From an uncultured Clostridia bacterium (GTDB lineage Bacteria > Bacillota > Clostridia > Oscillospirales > Acutalibacteraceae), in contig CALDHV010000117.1 of assembly GCA_937902305.1 (NCBI GenBank), positions 1-21,218 on the forward strand: DNA of 21,218 bases, written 5' to 3'. The position numbers and the translations under genes are program-made. Shown here piece by piece: positions 6,829 through 14,106 of the stretch. Every line of letters starts with the position of its first letter. The stretch's first letter is position 1. The notes beneath the pieces are model-generated. The model was given only the letters and a program-made list of their open reading frames with translations. It was not told the DNA's origin and did not search any database.

Positions 6829-8385
6829 TCAAAAATTATCGGGTAAATCGTTTTCGAGCAGTACGATGCGGGGACGGTCGGCGGGTAACGCATTTACCCG
6901 GTCAAGCCCCGCCCGGAGCGTCGGGACGACAAACACCCGTTCCTCCGGGAAACCGGCATCTCGCAAGCCCGCTAATAGCGGTGGTGCCTGCTTTTCGCCG
7001 ACCAATACGGCGTAATCGCACCGGGTCGCGGCATACGCGCCCAGCTCGCGGTTGAGCGCCTCTTGTCTGTCACCAAGCTCTACCATACCGGGCGTCACCA
7101 GCACCCGCGTCGCGTCAAAGCCCGCCAGCGTGTCCAGCGCACTGCGAAATCCCGCGGGATTGGAGTTGTAGGCGTCGTCGATGTACCCATTCGGCAATAG
7201 CTGCAGCCGATGCTCGACCGGCTTGAGCATTCGCACCGGGTAGATCATATCTTTCAGCGATACACCGAGCGTATGGGCGACCGCCATACATCCGGCAAGA
7301 TTTTGGATATTGTGCGCTCCGAGTATTTTTGTCGTGTAGGTACAGCTTTCGCCATCCGGGGCAATAAGAGTGAACTGACAGCCGTGGCTGTCCACCGTAA
7401 TATCGGTCGCGCGATAATCGAGGTCGTCTCCGACACCGTAGCGAACGGTGTTTTGCGCCGTCTGCCGGGCGCGGATATAGCCATTATCGTAATTGGCGAA
7501 CAAAATACCGTCCTCGGGCAGAGCGTCCGCCAGTTCAAACTTCGTTTTGATGATATTGTCCACCGTGCCGAAGGTTTCAAGATGCTGTTCGCCGATGGAG
7601 GTGATGACCCCGTATCGCGGATGCACAAGCTCGCATATTTCGCGAATATCACCGGGGTTTTTCGCGCCCATTTCGGCTAAAAACACCTGATGCGTCGGAC
7701 GAAGCATCTCCCGCACAGTGCGCACGACTCCCATCGTGGTATTGTAACTGCCGGGGGTCATCAGGACATTGTATTTGACCGACAGCAGAGCGTTGAGAAA
7801 GGTTTTGACGCTCGTTTTTCCGTAACTGCCGGTGATGCCGATGACGGTCAGATCCGGCATTGCCGCCAGCCGTTTGCGCGCGTCATTCACATAGCCGTCG
7901 GCGATTTTTTTCTCGATCGGCTCATTGAGCTGATTGGCGCAACCGACCCACAGCCATATCACCATCGAGAATAGTCCCAGCACACCCAGCCCGCGTTGCG
8001 GGAAAAGCAGATACCCGCACAAAAGCAACAATGCGCCGATGAGCAACTCGGTCAAAAACAGCCGCTTGACGCGGGCGGTGATGACCAGCGGCTTTTTCGC
8101 CTTGCGCGGTAGGTTGAGCAATGCTGTCAGTAACAGTAAAGCGGCGCAAATGAGATATACGATCCACATGGGAATGGCGCGGCACAGCGCAATGCACAGA
8201 ACGCAGAGAAACGGTATCAGTCGGGGTATAGCGACAAGCTTTTTGTCATTATCCCGGCACCATTTGCGATAGCGCTCATGGCGATAGGAATTGAGTTGGA
8301 GCATATGGATGAAATACACCGACTGCACGGCGTAATTGAACAAAAAGGTCAGCATCAGCGCCGCTTTCATAATTGTTTCCAACAT
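6829..8385 (-). CDS. murF: Membrane-anchored MurF-like Mur ligase
   Basis: The 518-residue product has about four hydrophobic helices in its first 150 residues (roughly 7-30, 53-92 as one or two helices, 109-128, 133-150). A Mur ligase catalytic core follows: P-loop G-I-T-G-S-Y-G-K-T-S at 183-192, then G-S-Y-N-T-T-M-G, E-M-G-A-K-N-P-G-D-I, G-E-Q-H-L-E-T-F-G and, in the C-terminal domain, D-A-Y-N-S-N-P-A-G. These are MurF-type signatures; MurF adds D-Ala-D-Ala to UDP-MurNAc-tripeptide, consistent with ddl lying immediately downstream. The usual N-terminal UDP-substrate domain is absent, replaced by the membrane region. A different ligation reaction, such as amidation or another wall-precursor modification, is therefore possible. 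The first ATG (8385) has a GGGTGG-like site; the ATG at 8370 is an alternative. Confidence 0.85.
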   Translation of the reverse strand: MLETIMKAALMLTFLFNYAVQSVYFIHMLQLNSYRHERYRKWCRDNDKKLVAIPRLIPFLCVLCIALCRAIPMWIVYLICAALLLLTALLNLPRKAKKPLVITARVKRLFLTELLIGALLLLCGYLLFPQRGLGVLGLFSMVIWLWVGCANQLNEPIEKKIADGYVNDARKRLAAMPDLTVIGITGSYGKTSVKTFLNALLSVKYNVLMTPGSYNTTMGVVRTVREMLRPTHQVFLAEMGAKNPGDIREICELVHPRYGVITSIGEQHLETFGTVDNIIKTKFELADALPEDGILFANYDNGYIRARQTAQNTVRYGVGDDLDYRATDITVDSHGCQFTLIAPDGESCTYTTKILGAHNIQNLAGCMAVAHTLGVSLKDMIYPVRMLKPVEHRLQLLPNGYIDDAYNSNPAGFRSALDTLAGFDATRVLVTPGMVELGDRQEALNRELGAYAATRCDYAVLVGEKQAPPLLAGLRDAGFPEERVFVVPTLRAGLDRVNALPADRPRIVLLENDLPDNF

Positions 8386-8409
8386 AGCGTTTTGCCACCC
8401 TTCATTAGA

Positions 8410-9186
8410 TTACTCGAGAAATGATGCCAACACCCGTTGACAGATGCCCCATTGTTCGATATAGGAGAAATGTCCCGCGCCCTGCAACGTGACAAGACCG
8501 GCATCGGGGATGGACTTTTCCATGATCTTGCCGTCCCGCAGGGGAGTGGCGGTATCGTTTTCACCCCATATCAGCAAAACCGACGCGCGTATCTGCGGCA
8601 AATAATCGGTCAGATCTTCATTGATACACCGCACCATTGTCTGCCGCATCATAGGGGAGGCGTTGCGATAATCCGCCGACCCGCTCCGGGAGCGTGCTTT
8701 TTCCACCGCATTTGGGAAAAGCTTTTGCATCGGCGGGATGGACATCACTTTTTTCGACAGCTTGTAGGAGTATACTTTGGCATAATACTGTATGCCGTGC
8801 CGGGGCTTTATCCCGGCGGCGTCGATGAAAACCGCCTTTTTCACAGTCAAAGCGGGTTTTTCCTGCGACAGTAGCTTAATGCTGATGCGACCGCCGAAGG
8901 AGTGATTGACCAAAATCGCCTCCCGCACATCTAGCGCAGTGGCAAAATCGGTGGTGAAACGCACATAATCATCCACACACCACGGCTCATTCGGCTCATC
9001 ACTGCCGCCAAAGCCGGGCAGATCGGGAGCGATGACCCGCCCGAAGCCGGAAAGAAAATCGAGCAATGGTTGATAGGTGGCGACAGGCGCACCCCAGCCG
9101 TGCAGAAATAGAATGATCTTACCGTTTGATTGATTGGGTGCAGAGTCGAGATAGGAAACGGTTTTTCCGTTTACCGTCAGCGTCAC
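8410..9186 (-). CDS. Alpha/beta hydrolase fold protein
   Basis: This 258-residue single-domain protein has no signal peptide. The oxyanion region is F-L-H-G-W-G (27-32), followed by the strand P-D-L-P-G-F-G-G-S. The catalytic triad is predicted as Ser96 in N-H-S-F-G-G (94-99), Asp211 in G-E-N-D and His239 in G-A-G-H-F. The nucleophile elbow has Asn where most family members have Gly, a tolerated variation. Residues 130-180 form a cap-like insertion rich in basic residues. The family covers esterases, lipases, haloperoxidases and C-C hydrolases, so the substrate is unknown. It lies 24 bases upstream of murF and 19 downstream of the lipoprotein cyclophilin within the same transcription run; that context suggests, but does not show, a cell-envelope role. 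Confidence 0.88.
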   Translation of the reverse strand: MTLTVNGKTVSYLDSAPNQSNGKIILFLHGWGAPVATYQPLLDFLSGFGRVIAPDLPGFGGSDEPNEPWCVDDYVRFTTDFATALDVREAILVNHSFGGRISIKLLSQEKPALTVKKAVFIDAAGIKPRHGIQYYAKVYSYKLSKKVMSIPPMQKLFPNAVEKARSRSGSADYRNASPMMRQTMVRCINEDLTDYLPQIRASVLLIWGENDTATPLRDGKIMEKSIPDAGLVTLQGAGHFSYIEQWGICQRVLASFLE

Positions 9187-9205
9187 AAAAGCCTCTCCTT
9201 TATGC

Positions 9206-10099
9206 TCATTTTGAATAGGTCGTTACCTCAACGGATTTCATAACGATCGGCGTAAGGGGCTTGTCGTTATTGTCAGTCTCGACAGCGGCAATGGCATCCA
9301 CGACATCCATACCCTTGAAGACCTGCCCGAATACGGTGTGTCCGCCGGTTTTACGGAATTGTCCGTCCAGGCTGATGTTGCCGCCGTATTTGGCGTAAAG
9401 CTCCCATACCTCGTCCGGTACCAAATAGGAAAGCGGAGAAATGCCGTGAACATAGTTTTCAATAAAGGTGTCGGCATCGGCATAGTATTGCTTGAAGCTG
9501 TCTCCGTAGTAGTTGACATACTGATCGTAGAGATTAACATAATTGCGGTACATTGTATCGTAATCCATCTCTTTCTTCAGCTCATCGGCGGAGGCATAAG
9601 CCTTTTTCTGGTTGATGAAGAACTGACTGCCGTTGGTGTTTGAGCCGGCGTTTGCCATGGATAAAGCACCACGGATATTCAAAAGCTTGGCATCAAACTC
9701 ATCGTCAAACTTAGTGCCGTAAATGCTTTCACCACCGGTACCGTCGCCCTTGGGGTCGCCGGTCTGGATCATAAAATCGTTCATAACGCGGTGAAAGGTC
9801 AGTCCGTCATAGTATCCCTGTTTGGCAAGGGTGACAAAGTTCTCGACGGTTTTAGGAGCACCCTCCGGAAACAGCCGCAGATAGATGTCGCCCAAATCGG
9901 TATGGAGGATGACGATTTCCTCGCCTTCGGCGGGAAGCTCGGTCTGGAAGCCGTACGCTTTATCGGAATATGCGGTCTTGACGGTGGGTTTTTGCTCGCT
10001 TCCCGGTTGTTTTTCCGGCTTGTTTTTACCGCATCCGGAAAAACAAAGCAGTAAAACGCATATTGCGGTAAGAATAACCGTCCATTTATACTTTTTCAT
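9206..10099 (-). CDS. Cyclophilin-type peptidyl-prolyl isomerase lipoprotein
   Basis: The product is 297 residues. The N-terminus M-K-K-Y-K-W, a hydrophobic stretch and F-S-G-C (Cys23) form a lipoprotein signal, so the enzyme should sit on the outer face of the membrane. The cyclophilin domain starts near residue 60: I-V-I-L-H-T-D-L-G-D, P-K-T-V-E-N-F, F-H-R-V-M-N-D-F-M-I-Q-T-G-D-P with the catalytic Arg, M-A-N-A-G, G-S-Q-F-F-I and H-T-V-F-G-Q-V. Between F-F-I and H-T-V-F is a Tyr- and Asp-rich insertion of about 90 residues, longer than in the cytosolic paralogue. It likely assists folding of exported proteins. The ATG at 10099 is preferred to a TTG one codon earlier because AAGGAG lies 8 bases upstream. 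It follows the CxxCxxCC gene by 16 bases. Confidence 0.92.
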   Translation of the reverse strand: MKKYKWTVILTAICVLLLCFSGCGKNKPEKQPGSEQKPTVKTAYSDKAYGFQTELPAEGEEIVILHTDLGDIYLRLFPEGAPKTVENFVTLAKQGYYDGLTFHRVMNDFMIQTGDPKGDGTGGESIYGTKFDDEFDAKLLNIRGALSMANAGSNTNGSQFFINQKKAYASADELKKEMDYDTMYRNYVNLYDQYVNYYGDSFKQYYADADTFIENYVHGISPLSYLVPDEVWELYAKYGGNISLDGQFRKTGGHTVFGQVFKGMDVVDAIAAVETDNNDKPLTPIVMKSVEVTTYSK

Positions 10100-10115
10100 C
10101 AAGAAAACTCCTTGC

Positions 10116-10637
10116 TTATCTGATTTTTCGCCTCATGATAGGTGGGCGACAGTCGGAAAGGGGGAGAAGGCGACCGAGGTCTTCGATTTCCTCCTGCTGT
10201 TGCTTCATAAAGGGCGCGATGTCGGGATCGTCAAACAGAAGCCGCCCCGCACACCGTACCGCGTGAACGAAATCGCGGGAAAACGGTACGTGCTCGCATT
10301 GCCGTACCAGCGGACAAAGCCGCCAGCCGCGCGGATCATAGATGACCCGCACACGTCCATCTACCCCCATCACGGGGAAAAGCGGGAACAGTCGGCAGGT
10401 AAGCGGTCGGTTATCCCGTCGGCACGTGCTGTCGCAGACGACCAGTTTTCCGCCGGGGGTATCCCGGACGGTGAAGCCGTCGGCAGGCAGAAGCGTTTCC
10501 TCCCCGGGGAATAACAGCATCCCGATGCTTTGAGCCGACGCCCGACAGCAACGACCGCCGCAGACCTGCCCGCAATCACTCGTAAGCGGGGTCAGGGTAC
10601 TCAGCAGCTCCCGCGCTTTTCGTACGGTTTCAGTCAT
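10116..10637 (-). CDS. YkgJ-type CxxCxxCC metal-cluster protein
   Basis: This 173-residue cysteine-rich cytosolic protein has Cys22, Cys26, Cys30 and Cys31 in the cluster C-G-Q-V-C-G-G-R-C-C, then Cys68 and Cys72 (C-D-S-T-C), Cys81 in R-P-L-T-C-R-L-F-P, and Cys108 and Cys114. The spacing and the R-P-x-x-C-R-x-F-P phrase match the YkgJ/CxxCxxCC zinc- or iron-chelating family (PF03692), whose biochemical role is largely unknown. The ATG at 10637 overlaps the stop of the upstream cyclophilin in the eight bases ATGACTGA, so translation is probably coupled. A longer in-frame start at 10712 lies within that cyclophilin and is rejected. It lies between two cyclophilin genes, which could suggest a link to protein folding or maturation, but that is inference. 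Confidence 0.82.
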   Translation of the reverse strand: MTETVRKARELLSTLTPLTSDCGQVCGGRCCRASAQSIGMLLFPGEETLLPADGFTVRDTPGGKLVVCDSTCRRDNRPLTCRLFPLFPVMGVDGRVRVIYDPRGWRLCPLVRQCEHVPFSRDFVHAVRCAGRLLFDDPDIAPFMKQQQEEIEDLGRLLPLSDCRPPIMRRKIR

Positions 10638-11223
10638 ACTCTTTGATGTCGATGCCGAGGATGACCACATCCGCGAGCGGCTTATCGCTATGGTCGGTCT
10701 TGACACCCGCAATGGTGTCCACGACCTCTATTCCGTCATACACCTGCCCGAAGACAGTGTGGTGAAAATCGAGATGCGGTGTGCCGCCGACCTTTCGATA
10801 CGCGTCTACCGCTTCCGCCGGAAAATACTGCGGTAAATCATTCATCTGCGCCAGAAGATTGATATGCACCTTATTTGCCTGCACGATAAAGAACTGACTG
10901 CCGTTCGTGCCGGGGCCGGCGTTCGCCATGGACAAAGCCCCGCGCAGATTGTGTAACTGAGGCGTGAACTCATCCTCAAAATTGTGTCCCCAGATGCTTT
11001 CGCCGCCGCAACCGGTCGCGGTCGGGTCGCCACCCTGGATCATAAAATCGTTGATGACGCGGTGAAAGACGATGCCGTTATAATAGCCGTTTTTGGCGTG
11101 GGTCGTGAAGTTCTCGACGGTTTTCGGCGCAAACTGCGGGAATAACCGCAGGGAAATGTCGCCCATATTGGTATGCATTACGGCGACCGTTTCGCCGTGT
11201 TGCGGTTTGGCCAACTGATCCAT
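10630..11223 (-). CDS. Cytosolic cyclophilin-type peptidyl-prolyl isomerase
   Basis: This 197-residue protein has no signal peptide and catalyses cis-trans isomerisation of X-Pro bonds. Cyclophilin motifs are V-M-H-T-N-M-G-D-I, P-K-T-V-E-N-F, F-H-R-V-I-N-D-F-M-I-Q-G-G-D-P with the catalytic Arg, M-A-N-A-G, N-G-S-Q-F-F-I and H-T-V-F-G-Q-V. It is a clear paralogue of the lipoprotein encoded two genes downstream, but has a shorter segment (about 40 residues) before H-T-V-F and no membrane anchor, so the pair covers both sides of the membrane. AAGGAGG lies 7 bases before the ATG at 11223. It follows proS by 12 bases and overlaps the CxxCxxCC gene. Confidence 0.95.
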   Translation of the reverse strand: MDQLAKPQHGETVAVMHTNMGDISLRLFPQFAPKTVENFTTHAKNGYYNGIVFHRVINDFMIQGGDPTATGCGGESIWGHNFEDEFTPQLHNLRGALSMANAGPGTNGSQFFIVQANKVHINLLAQMNDLPQYFPAEAVDAYRKVGGTPHLDFHHTVFGQVYDGIEVVDTIAGVKTDHSDKPLADVVILGIDIKEYD

Positions 11224-11235
11224 TATACTGCCTCC

Positions 11236-12672
11236 TTAATATGCCTTGCCCCAGTACACCATATGCGCGGCAGGCTTGCCGCAACACACGCATACGTCGG
11301 ACAGCTTTTCCTGCTCAAACGGCATACACCGGCTGGTGACACCGACTTCTTCCTTGAGCTTCATCTCACAGGCAAGATCGCCGCACCACATCGCCTTGAT
11401 CAGACCGGGCTTGTTGTCGGCGGTATCCTTGAGCGTTTCGTAATCCGTGACCTCATAGGTCATCGACTGACGACGCGCGAGCGCCTTTTGATACAGTCCG
11501 TCGTGTACCGCTTTGAGCAGGGCGGGGATGGCGGTTTCCAGCTCATCGAGCGAAACGATGGTTTTTTCGCGGTTGTCGCGGCGTACCAGTACGCAGGTGC
11601 CGTTTTCAATATCGCGTGGCCCGATCTCCAAGCGAAGCGGCACGCCCTTCATTTCATATTCGGAGAACTTCCAGCCCGGGCTGTTGTCGCTGTCGTCCAG
11701 CTTGACCCGCACAAACTTTTGCAGACGCTCTTTCAGCTCGTTGGCTTTGTCTAGCACGCCGGGTTTGTGCTGGGCGATGGGCAGGATGACGACCTGCACC
11801 GGCGCGACGGCAGGGGGGAGTACCAGCCCGTTATCGTCACCGTGAGTCATAATGATCGCGCCGATGATGCGGGTGGACATACCCCACGAGGTCTGATGCG
11901 GATATTGCAGTTTGTTCTCCCGATCGGTGAACTGAATATCGTAAGCACGGGCAAATCCGTTGCCGAAATAATGGCTGGTGCCGCTTTGTAACGCCTTACC
12001 GTCGTGCATCATCGCCTCGATGGGGTAGGTCGCCTCCGCGCCCGCAAACTTTTCCTTATCGGTCTTGCGCCCCTTGATGACCGGGATGGCAAGCGACTGC
12101 TCGCAGAAATCCGCATAGACATTGAGCATCTGCTCGGTTTCTTTCATAGCCTCCTCGGCGGTCTCGTGCAGGGTGTGTCCCTCCTGCCAGAAAAACTCCA
12201 TCGTACGCAAAAACGGGCGGGTGGTCTTTTCCCAACGCACGACCGAGCACCACTGATTGTAGAGCTTCGGCAGGTCGCGGTAGGAGTGGACAATGTTTTT
12301 ATAATGATCGCAGAATACCGTCTCGGAGGTCGGACGCACGCACAGCCGCTCGGTGAGCTCTTCATTGCCGCCGTGCGTGACCCAAGCCACCTCGGGTGCG
12401 AAGCCCTTGACATGATCCTTTTCTTTCTGAAGCAGGCTTTCCGGGATGAAAAGGGGCATCATCACATTTTCATGCCCCAGTGCCTTAAATCGTGCATCGA
12501 GGTCGTTACGGATATTCTCCCACAGCGCCGTGCCGTAAGGGCGCACGATCATACAGCCGCGCACCGACGCATAATCCGCCAGCTCGGCTTTCTTAACAAT
12601 ATCGGTGTACCATTGCGCAAAGTCATCCTCCATAGAGGTAATGGCTTCCACCATTTTTTTGTTGTCTGCCAT
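11236..12672 (-). CDS. proS: Prolyl-tRNA synthetase, short (type 3) form
   Basis: This 478-residue class II synthetase charges tRNA-Pro. The catalytic domain shows the class II motifs: R-P-Y-G-T-A-L-W-E-N-I near residue 50, R-W-E-K-T-T-R-P-F-L-R-T-M-E-F as motif 2 and G-M-S-T-R-I-I-G-A as motif 3. An anticodon-binding domain follows, then a C-terminal zinc-binding-like region with Cys in M-W-C-G-D-L-A-C, S-R-C-M-P and V-C-V-C-C-G-K. It lacks the long editing insertion of the common bacterial type, so it belongs to the eukaryote/archaeon-like form found in many Clostridia. The ATG at 12672 is preferred to 12705 because AGGAAAGGA lies upstream and no ribosome site precedes the longer start. It is the first gene after a strong promoter. 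Confidence 0.95.
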   Translation of the reverse strand: MADNKKMVEAITSMEDDFAQWYTDIVKKAELADYASVRGCMIVRPYGTALWENIRNDLDARFKALGHENVMMPLFIPESLLQKEKDHVKGFAPEVAWVTHGGNEELTERLCVRPTSETVFCDHYKNIVHSYRDLPKLYNQWCSVVRWEKTTRPFLRTMEFFWQEGHTLHETAEEAMKETEQMLNVYADFCEQSLAIPVIKGRKTDKEKFAGAEATYPIEAMMHDGKALQSGTSHYFGNGFARAYDIQFTDRENKLQYPHQTSWGMSTRIIGAIIMTHGDDNGLVLPPAVAPVQVVILPIAQHKPGVLDKANELKERLQKFVRVKLDDSDNSPGWKFSEYEMKGVPLRLEIGPRDIENGTCVLVRRDNREKTIVSLDELETAIPALLKAVHDGLYQKALARRQSMTYEVTDYETLKDTADNKPGLIKAMWCGDLACEMKLKEEVGVTSRCMPFEQEKLSDVCVCCGKPAAHMVYWGKAY

Positions 12673-12727
12673 TGTGTTATTCCGTCCTTTCCTGTTCTTG
12701 CTCATTTACAAGATACAACATCAATAT

Positions 12728-12756
12728 ATTATACATTATATGTTCGATTTTTTCAA
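12728..12756 (-). promoter_or_regulatory. Sigma-A type promoter of the proS operon
   Basis: Read on the minus strand, TTGAAA (12751-12756) and a perfect TATAAT (12728-12733) are separated by 17 bases. Transcription would start near 12721, giving a leader of about 50 bases before the proS ATG. All ten downstream genes are spaced by 24 bases or less and I see no terminator among them, so this promoter could drive the whole run to the hairpin at 2161-2196. The leader is too short for a T-box. Confidence 0.8.
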
Positions 12757-13060
12757 CCAAAAATCAAAAGTTTATCGGGATTTCATACAACTTTTTCCAC
12801 GGTGCAATTTTTGCGTAAAGGGAAGTAAACGCGAAGTAATGAAAACTTGTCACCCGATGATTGTTGAAAAATATTATTTTGGGTTTTCTTGGGTCGAAAA
12901 AGCCCTTGTTTTATACGGCTTTTTCACATTTTCCACCGAGTTTTCCACTAAAAACGTCAAAAATAAAGGTGAAAATACAGCACTTGACGATTTACGAATT
13001 GTAATATTTCTGCGTATAACCTACGTCAGAAATCTCATAATAAAGGATGGATTTTCAGGC
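12757..13060. other. AT-rich intergenic region with TTTTCCAC repeats and a hairpin
   Basis: No gene is supported here. TTTTCCAC occurs three times on the plus strand (12793-12800, 12929-12936, 12941-12948), with a related TTTTTCAC just before the second. An inverted repeat, GAAAAAGCC (12896-12904) and GGCTTTTTC (12917-12925) around a 12-base loop, lies beside the last two copies. A plus-strand open frame crossing the region is compositionally unlike the neighbouring genes. No convincing promoter for the small gene at 13077 was found, only TTGACG at 12984 with poorly spaced -10 candidates. Confidence 0.5.
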
Positions 13061-13076
13061 AAAAGGAGCGGCGACG

Positions 13077-13346
13077 ATGATAAAAGGCATCAATCGGCAG
13101 ATGATCGAGGTCACGAATACCGGCAGTCCGTATTTTGAAAAAGCGTTTTTGGTGGTGCGACCGGGCGGCAGTCAGCCGCCGGAGGCGGTTTTGCAAAGGC
13201 TGGCGGAAAAGGTGGTGCGGCAGGCAGACACCTACGCCGGTATGCGTCGGCAACGGCGGAAAATGATATTGCTCCGTTGCGTTCGCGCGCTATTGACCGC
13301 CGGGGGCGGCGCGCTCATCATGTGGATCATTATGCAGTTGATATAA
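13077..13346 (+). CDS. Small membrane protein of unknown function
   Basis: The product is 89 residues. The N-terminal half reads M-I-K-G-I-N-R-Q-M-I-E-V then T-G-S-P-Y-F-E-K-A-F-L-V-V-R-P. This resembles a small conserved family I recall in Clostridia, with no known function. A basic stretch (R-R-Q-R-R-K, 57-62) precedes one C-terminal hydrophobic helix (about 70-89), suggesting a tail-anchored protein with its N-terminus in the cytoplasm. The ATG at 13077 is chosen because AAAAGGAG ends 8 bases upstream; an earlier in-frame ATG at 13047 has a poorer site and lacks family sequence. It stands alone between divergent proS and a convergent operon and is closed by a strong hairpin terminator. Confidence 0.75.
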   Translation: MIKGINRQMIEVTNTGSPYFEKAFLVVRPGGSQPPEAVLQRLAEKVVRQADTYAGMRRQRRKMILLRCVRALLTAGGGALIMWIIMQLI

Positions 13347-13350
13347 TGGA

Positions 13351-13388
13351 GACCGGACTGTTGTTCGTAACAGTCCGGTCTTGCTTTT
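13351..13388. terminator. Intrinsic terminator between convergent genes
   Basis: A perfect 12-base stem (13351-13362 with 13369-13380, beginning GACCGGACTGTT) closes a six-base loop and is followed by TTGCTTTT on the plus strand. It sits directly after the small membrane-protein gene and abuts the stop of the converging gene at 13387, so it probably serves the plus-strand gene and may also end minus-strand transcripts. Confidence 0.88.
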
Positions 13389-14103
13389 ATCCATTTATCA
13401 CGGCTCGTAAAAGCGCAAGCGCCTGTTGTTGCTCCTCGGTGCGCCTGGCGGCAGTTCCGCTGGCGACCCGCACGCCGAAGCAAAGCTTTTCCGGCAATCC
13501 GACATTCAGTTGCGGAATGAATGACTGCTTGACTGCCTCCTGCGCCTTGGTGTTATCCTTCCAGTTCCAGCTCAAGCCGTCCTCGGCAACACCGGCACCA
13601 TCCGTTTCGAGCGGAGATAGGAACTGATACTCTTGCTCATCCATTGTTTTGACAAACCATTGAAAATACTGCGGTTCAAAGGCAAACAGCATCACATCGC
13701 CGGCGATCAGGTGAGATTGTAATACCTGGAAATTGGTGTATTGATCTGTCGTGGTACCGCTATCAACCGTACCGAGATGGCAGGTGATGATCCTGACCTC
13801 GGTTTTGCCGTCACCGTCGAGGTCGGTGCCGTACTGCTCGAGATAGGTCTGCATCGGCTGCAGGGACGCGGGCAGATAGTCGCGTTCCGTCACCAGCAGG
13901 AGCGTGTAGTCGGGGTTATCCTTGGACAGCGCATCGCCGAGCAGGACAGCCAACAAGACAGCGGCGCAAACACCGGCGATCACCGCCCATTTATAATGAT
14001 ACCAAAAGTTTTCCCATTTGCTTTTCGGGGTCTGCGGAGGCGGGGGCGGAGCCGGTTGTAATTCCTCCTGCGGGACCCCTGCCAACAATATTTCGCGTGC
14101 CAT
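13387..14103 (-). CDS. Single-pass membrane protein of unknown function with an EF-hand-like loop
   Basis: This 238-residue protein has a proline-rich cytoplasmic N-terminus (P-A-P-P-P-P-P-P-Q, 17-24), an aromatic segment (W-E-N-F-W-Y-H-Y-K-W) leading into one membrane helix (about 39-57), and an extracytoplasmic domain of about 180 residues. Within that domain D-L-D-G-D-G-K-T-E (94-102) has the spacing of a calcium-binding EF-hand/dockerin-like loop (Asp94, Asp96, Asp98, Glu102), though a single short match is weak evidence. The rest, including a repeated Y-F-Q-W-F and L-S-W-N-W-K, matches no family I can name. Proteins of this layout occur in Oscillospirales, as far as I recall. It starts 3 bases after the rhaA stop and should be co-transcribed with it. 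Confidence 0.8.
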   Translation of the reverse strand: MAREILLAGVPQEELQPAPPPPPQTPKSKWENFWYHYKWAVIAGVCAAVLLAVLLGDALSKDNPDYTLLLVTERDYLPASLQPMQTYLEQYGTDLDGDGKTEVRIITCHLGTVDSGTTTDQYTNFQVLQSHLIAGDVMLFAFEPQYFQWFVKTMDEQEYQFLSPLETDGAGVAEDGLSWNWKDNTKAQEAVKQSFIPQLNVGLPEKLCFGVRVASGTAARRTEEQQQALALLRAVING

Positions 14104-14106
14104 AGG

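Noticed and set aside
6807..6893. Upstream extension of ddl to 6893
   Set aside because: It overlaps murF and adds no family sequence; GGAAAGGA supports 6806.
12673..12727. T-box or other riboswitch in the proS leader
   Set aside because: The leader from the mapped promoter motif is only about 50 bases, with no room for the specifier and antiterminator structures.
12896..12925. Intrinsic terminator in the gap between proS and the small gene
   Set aside because: The 9-base stem has a 12-base loop and no proper T run after it, and no gene ends there on either strand.
12004..13138. Plus-strand open frames opposite the proS start and across the AT-rich gap
   Set aside because: They mix antisense proS sequence with non-coding AT-rich DNA and carry no motif or good start.
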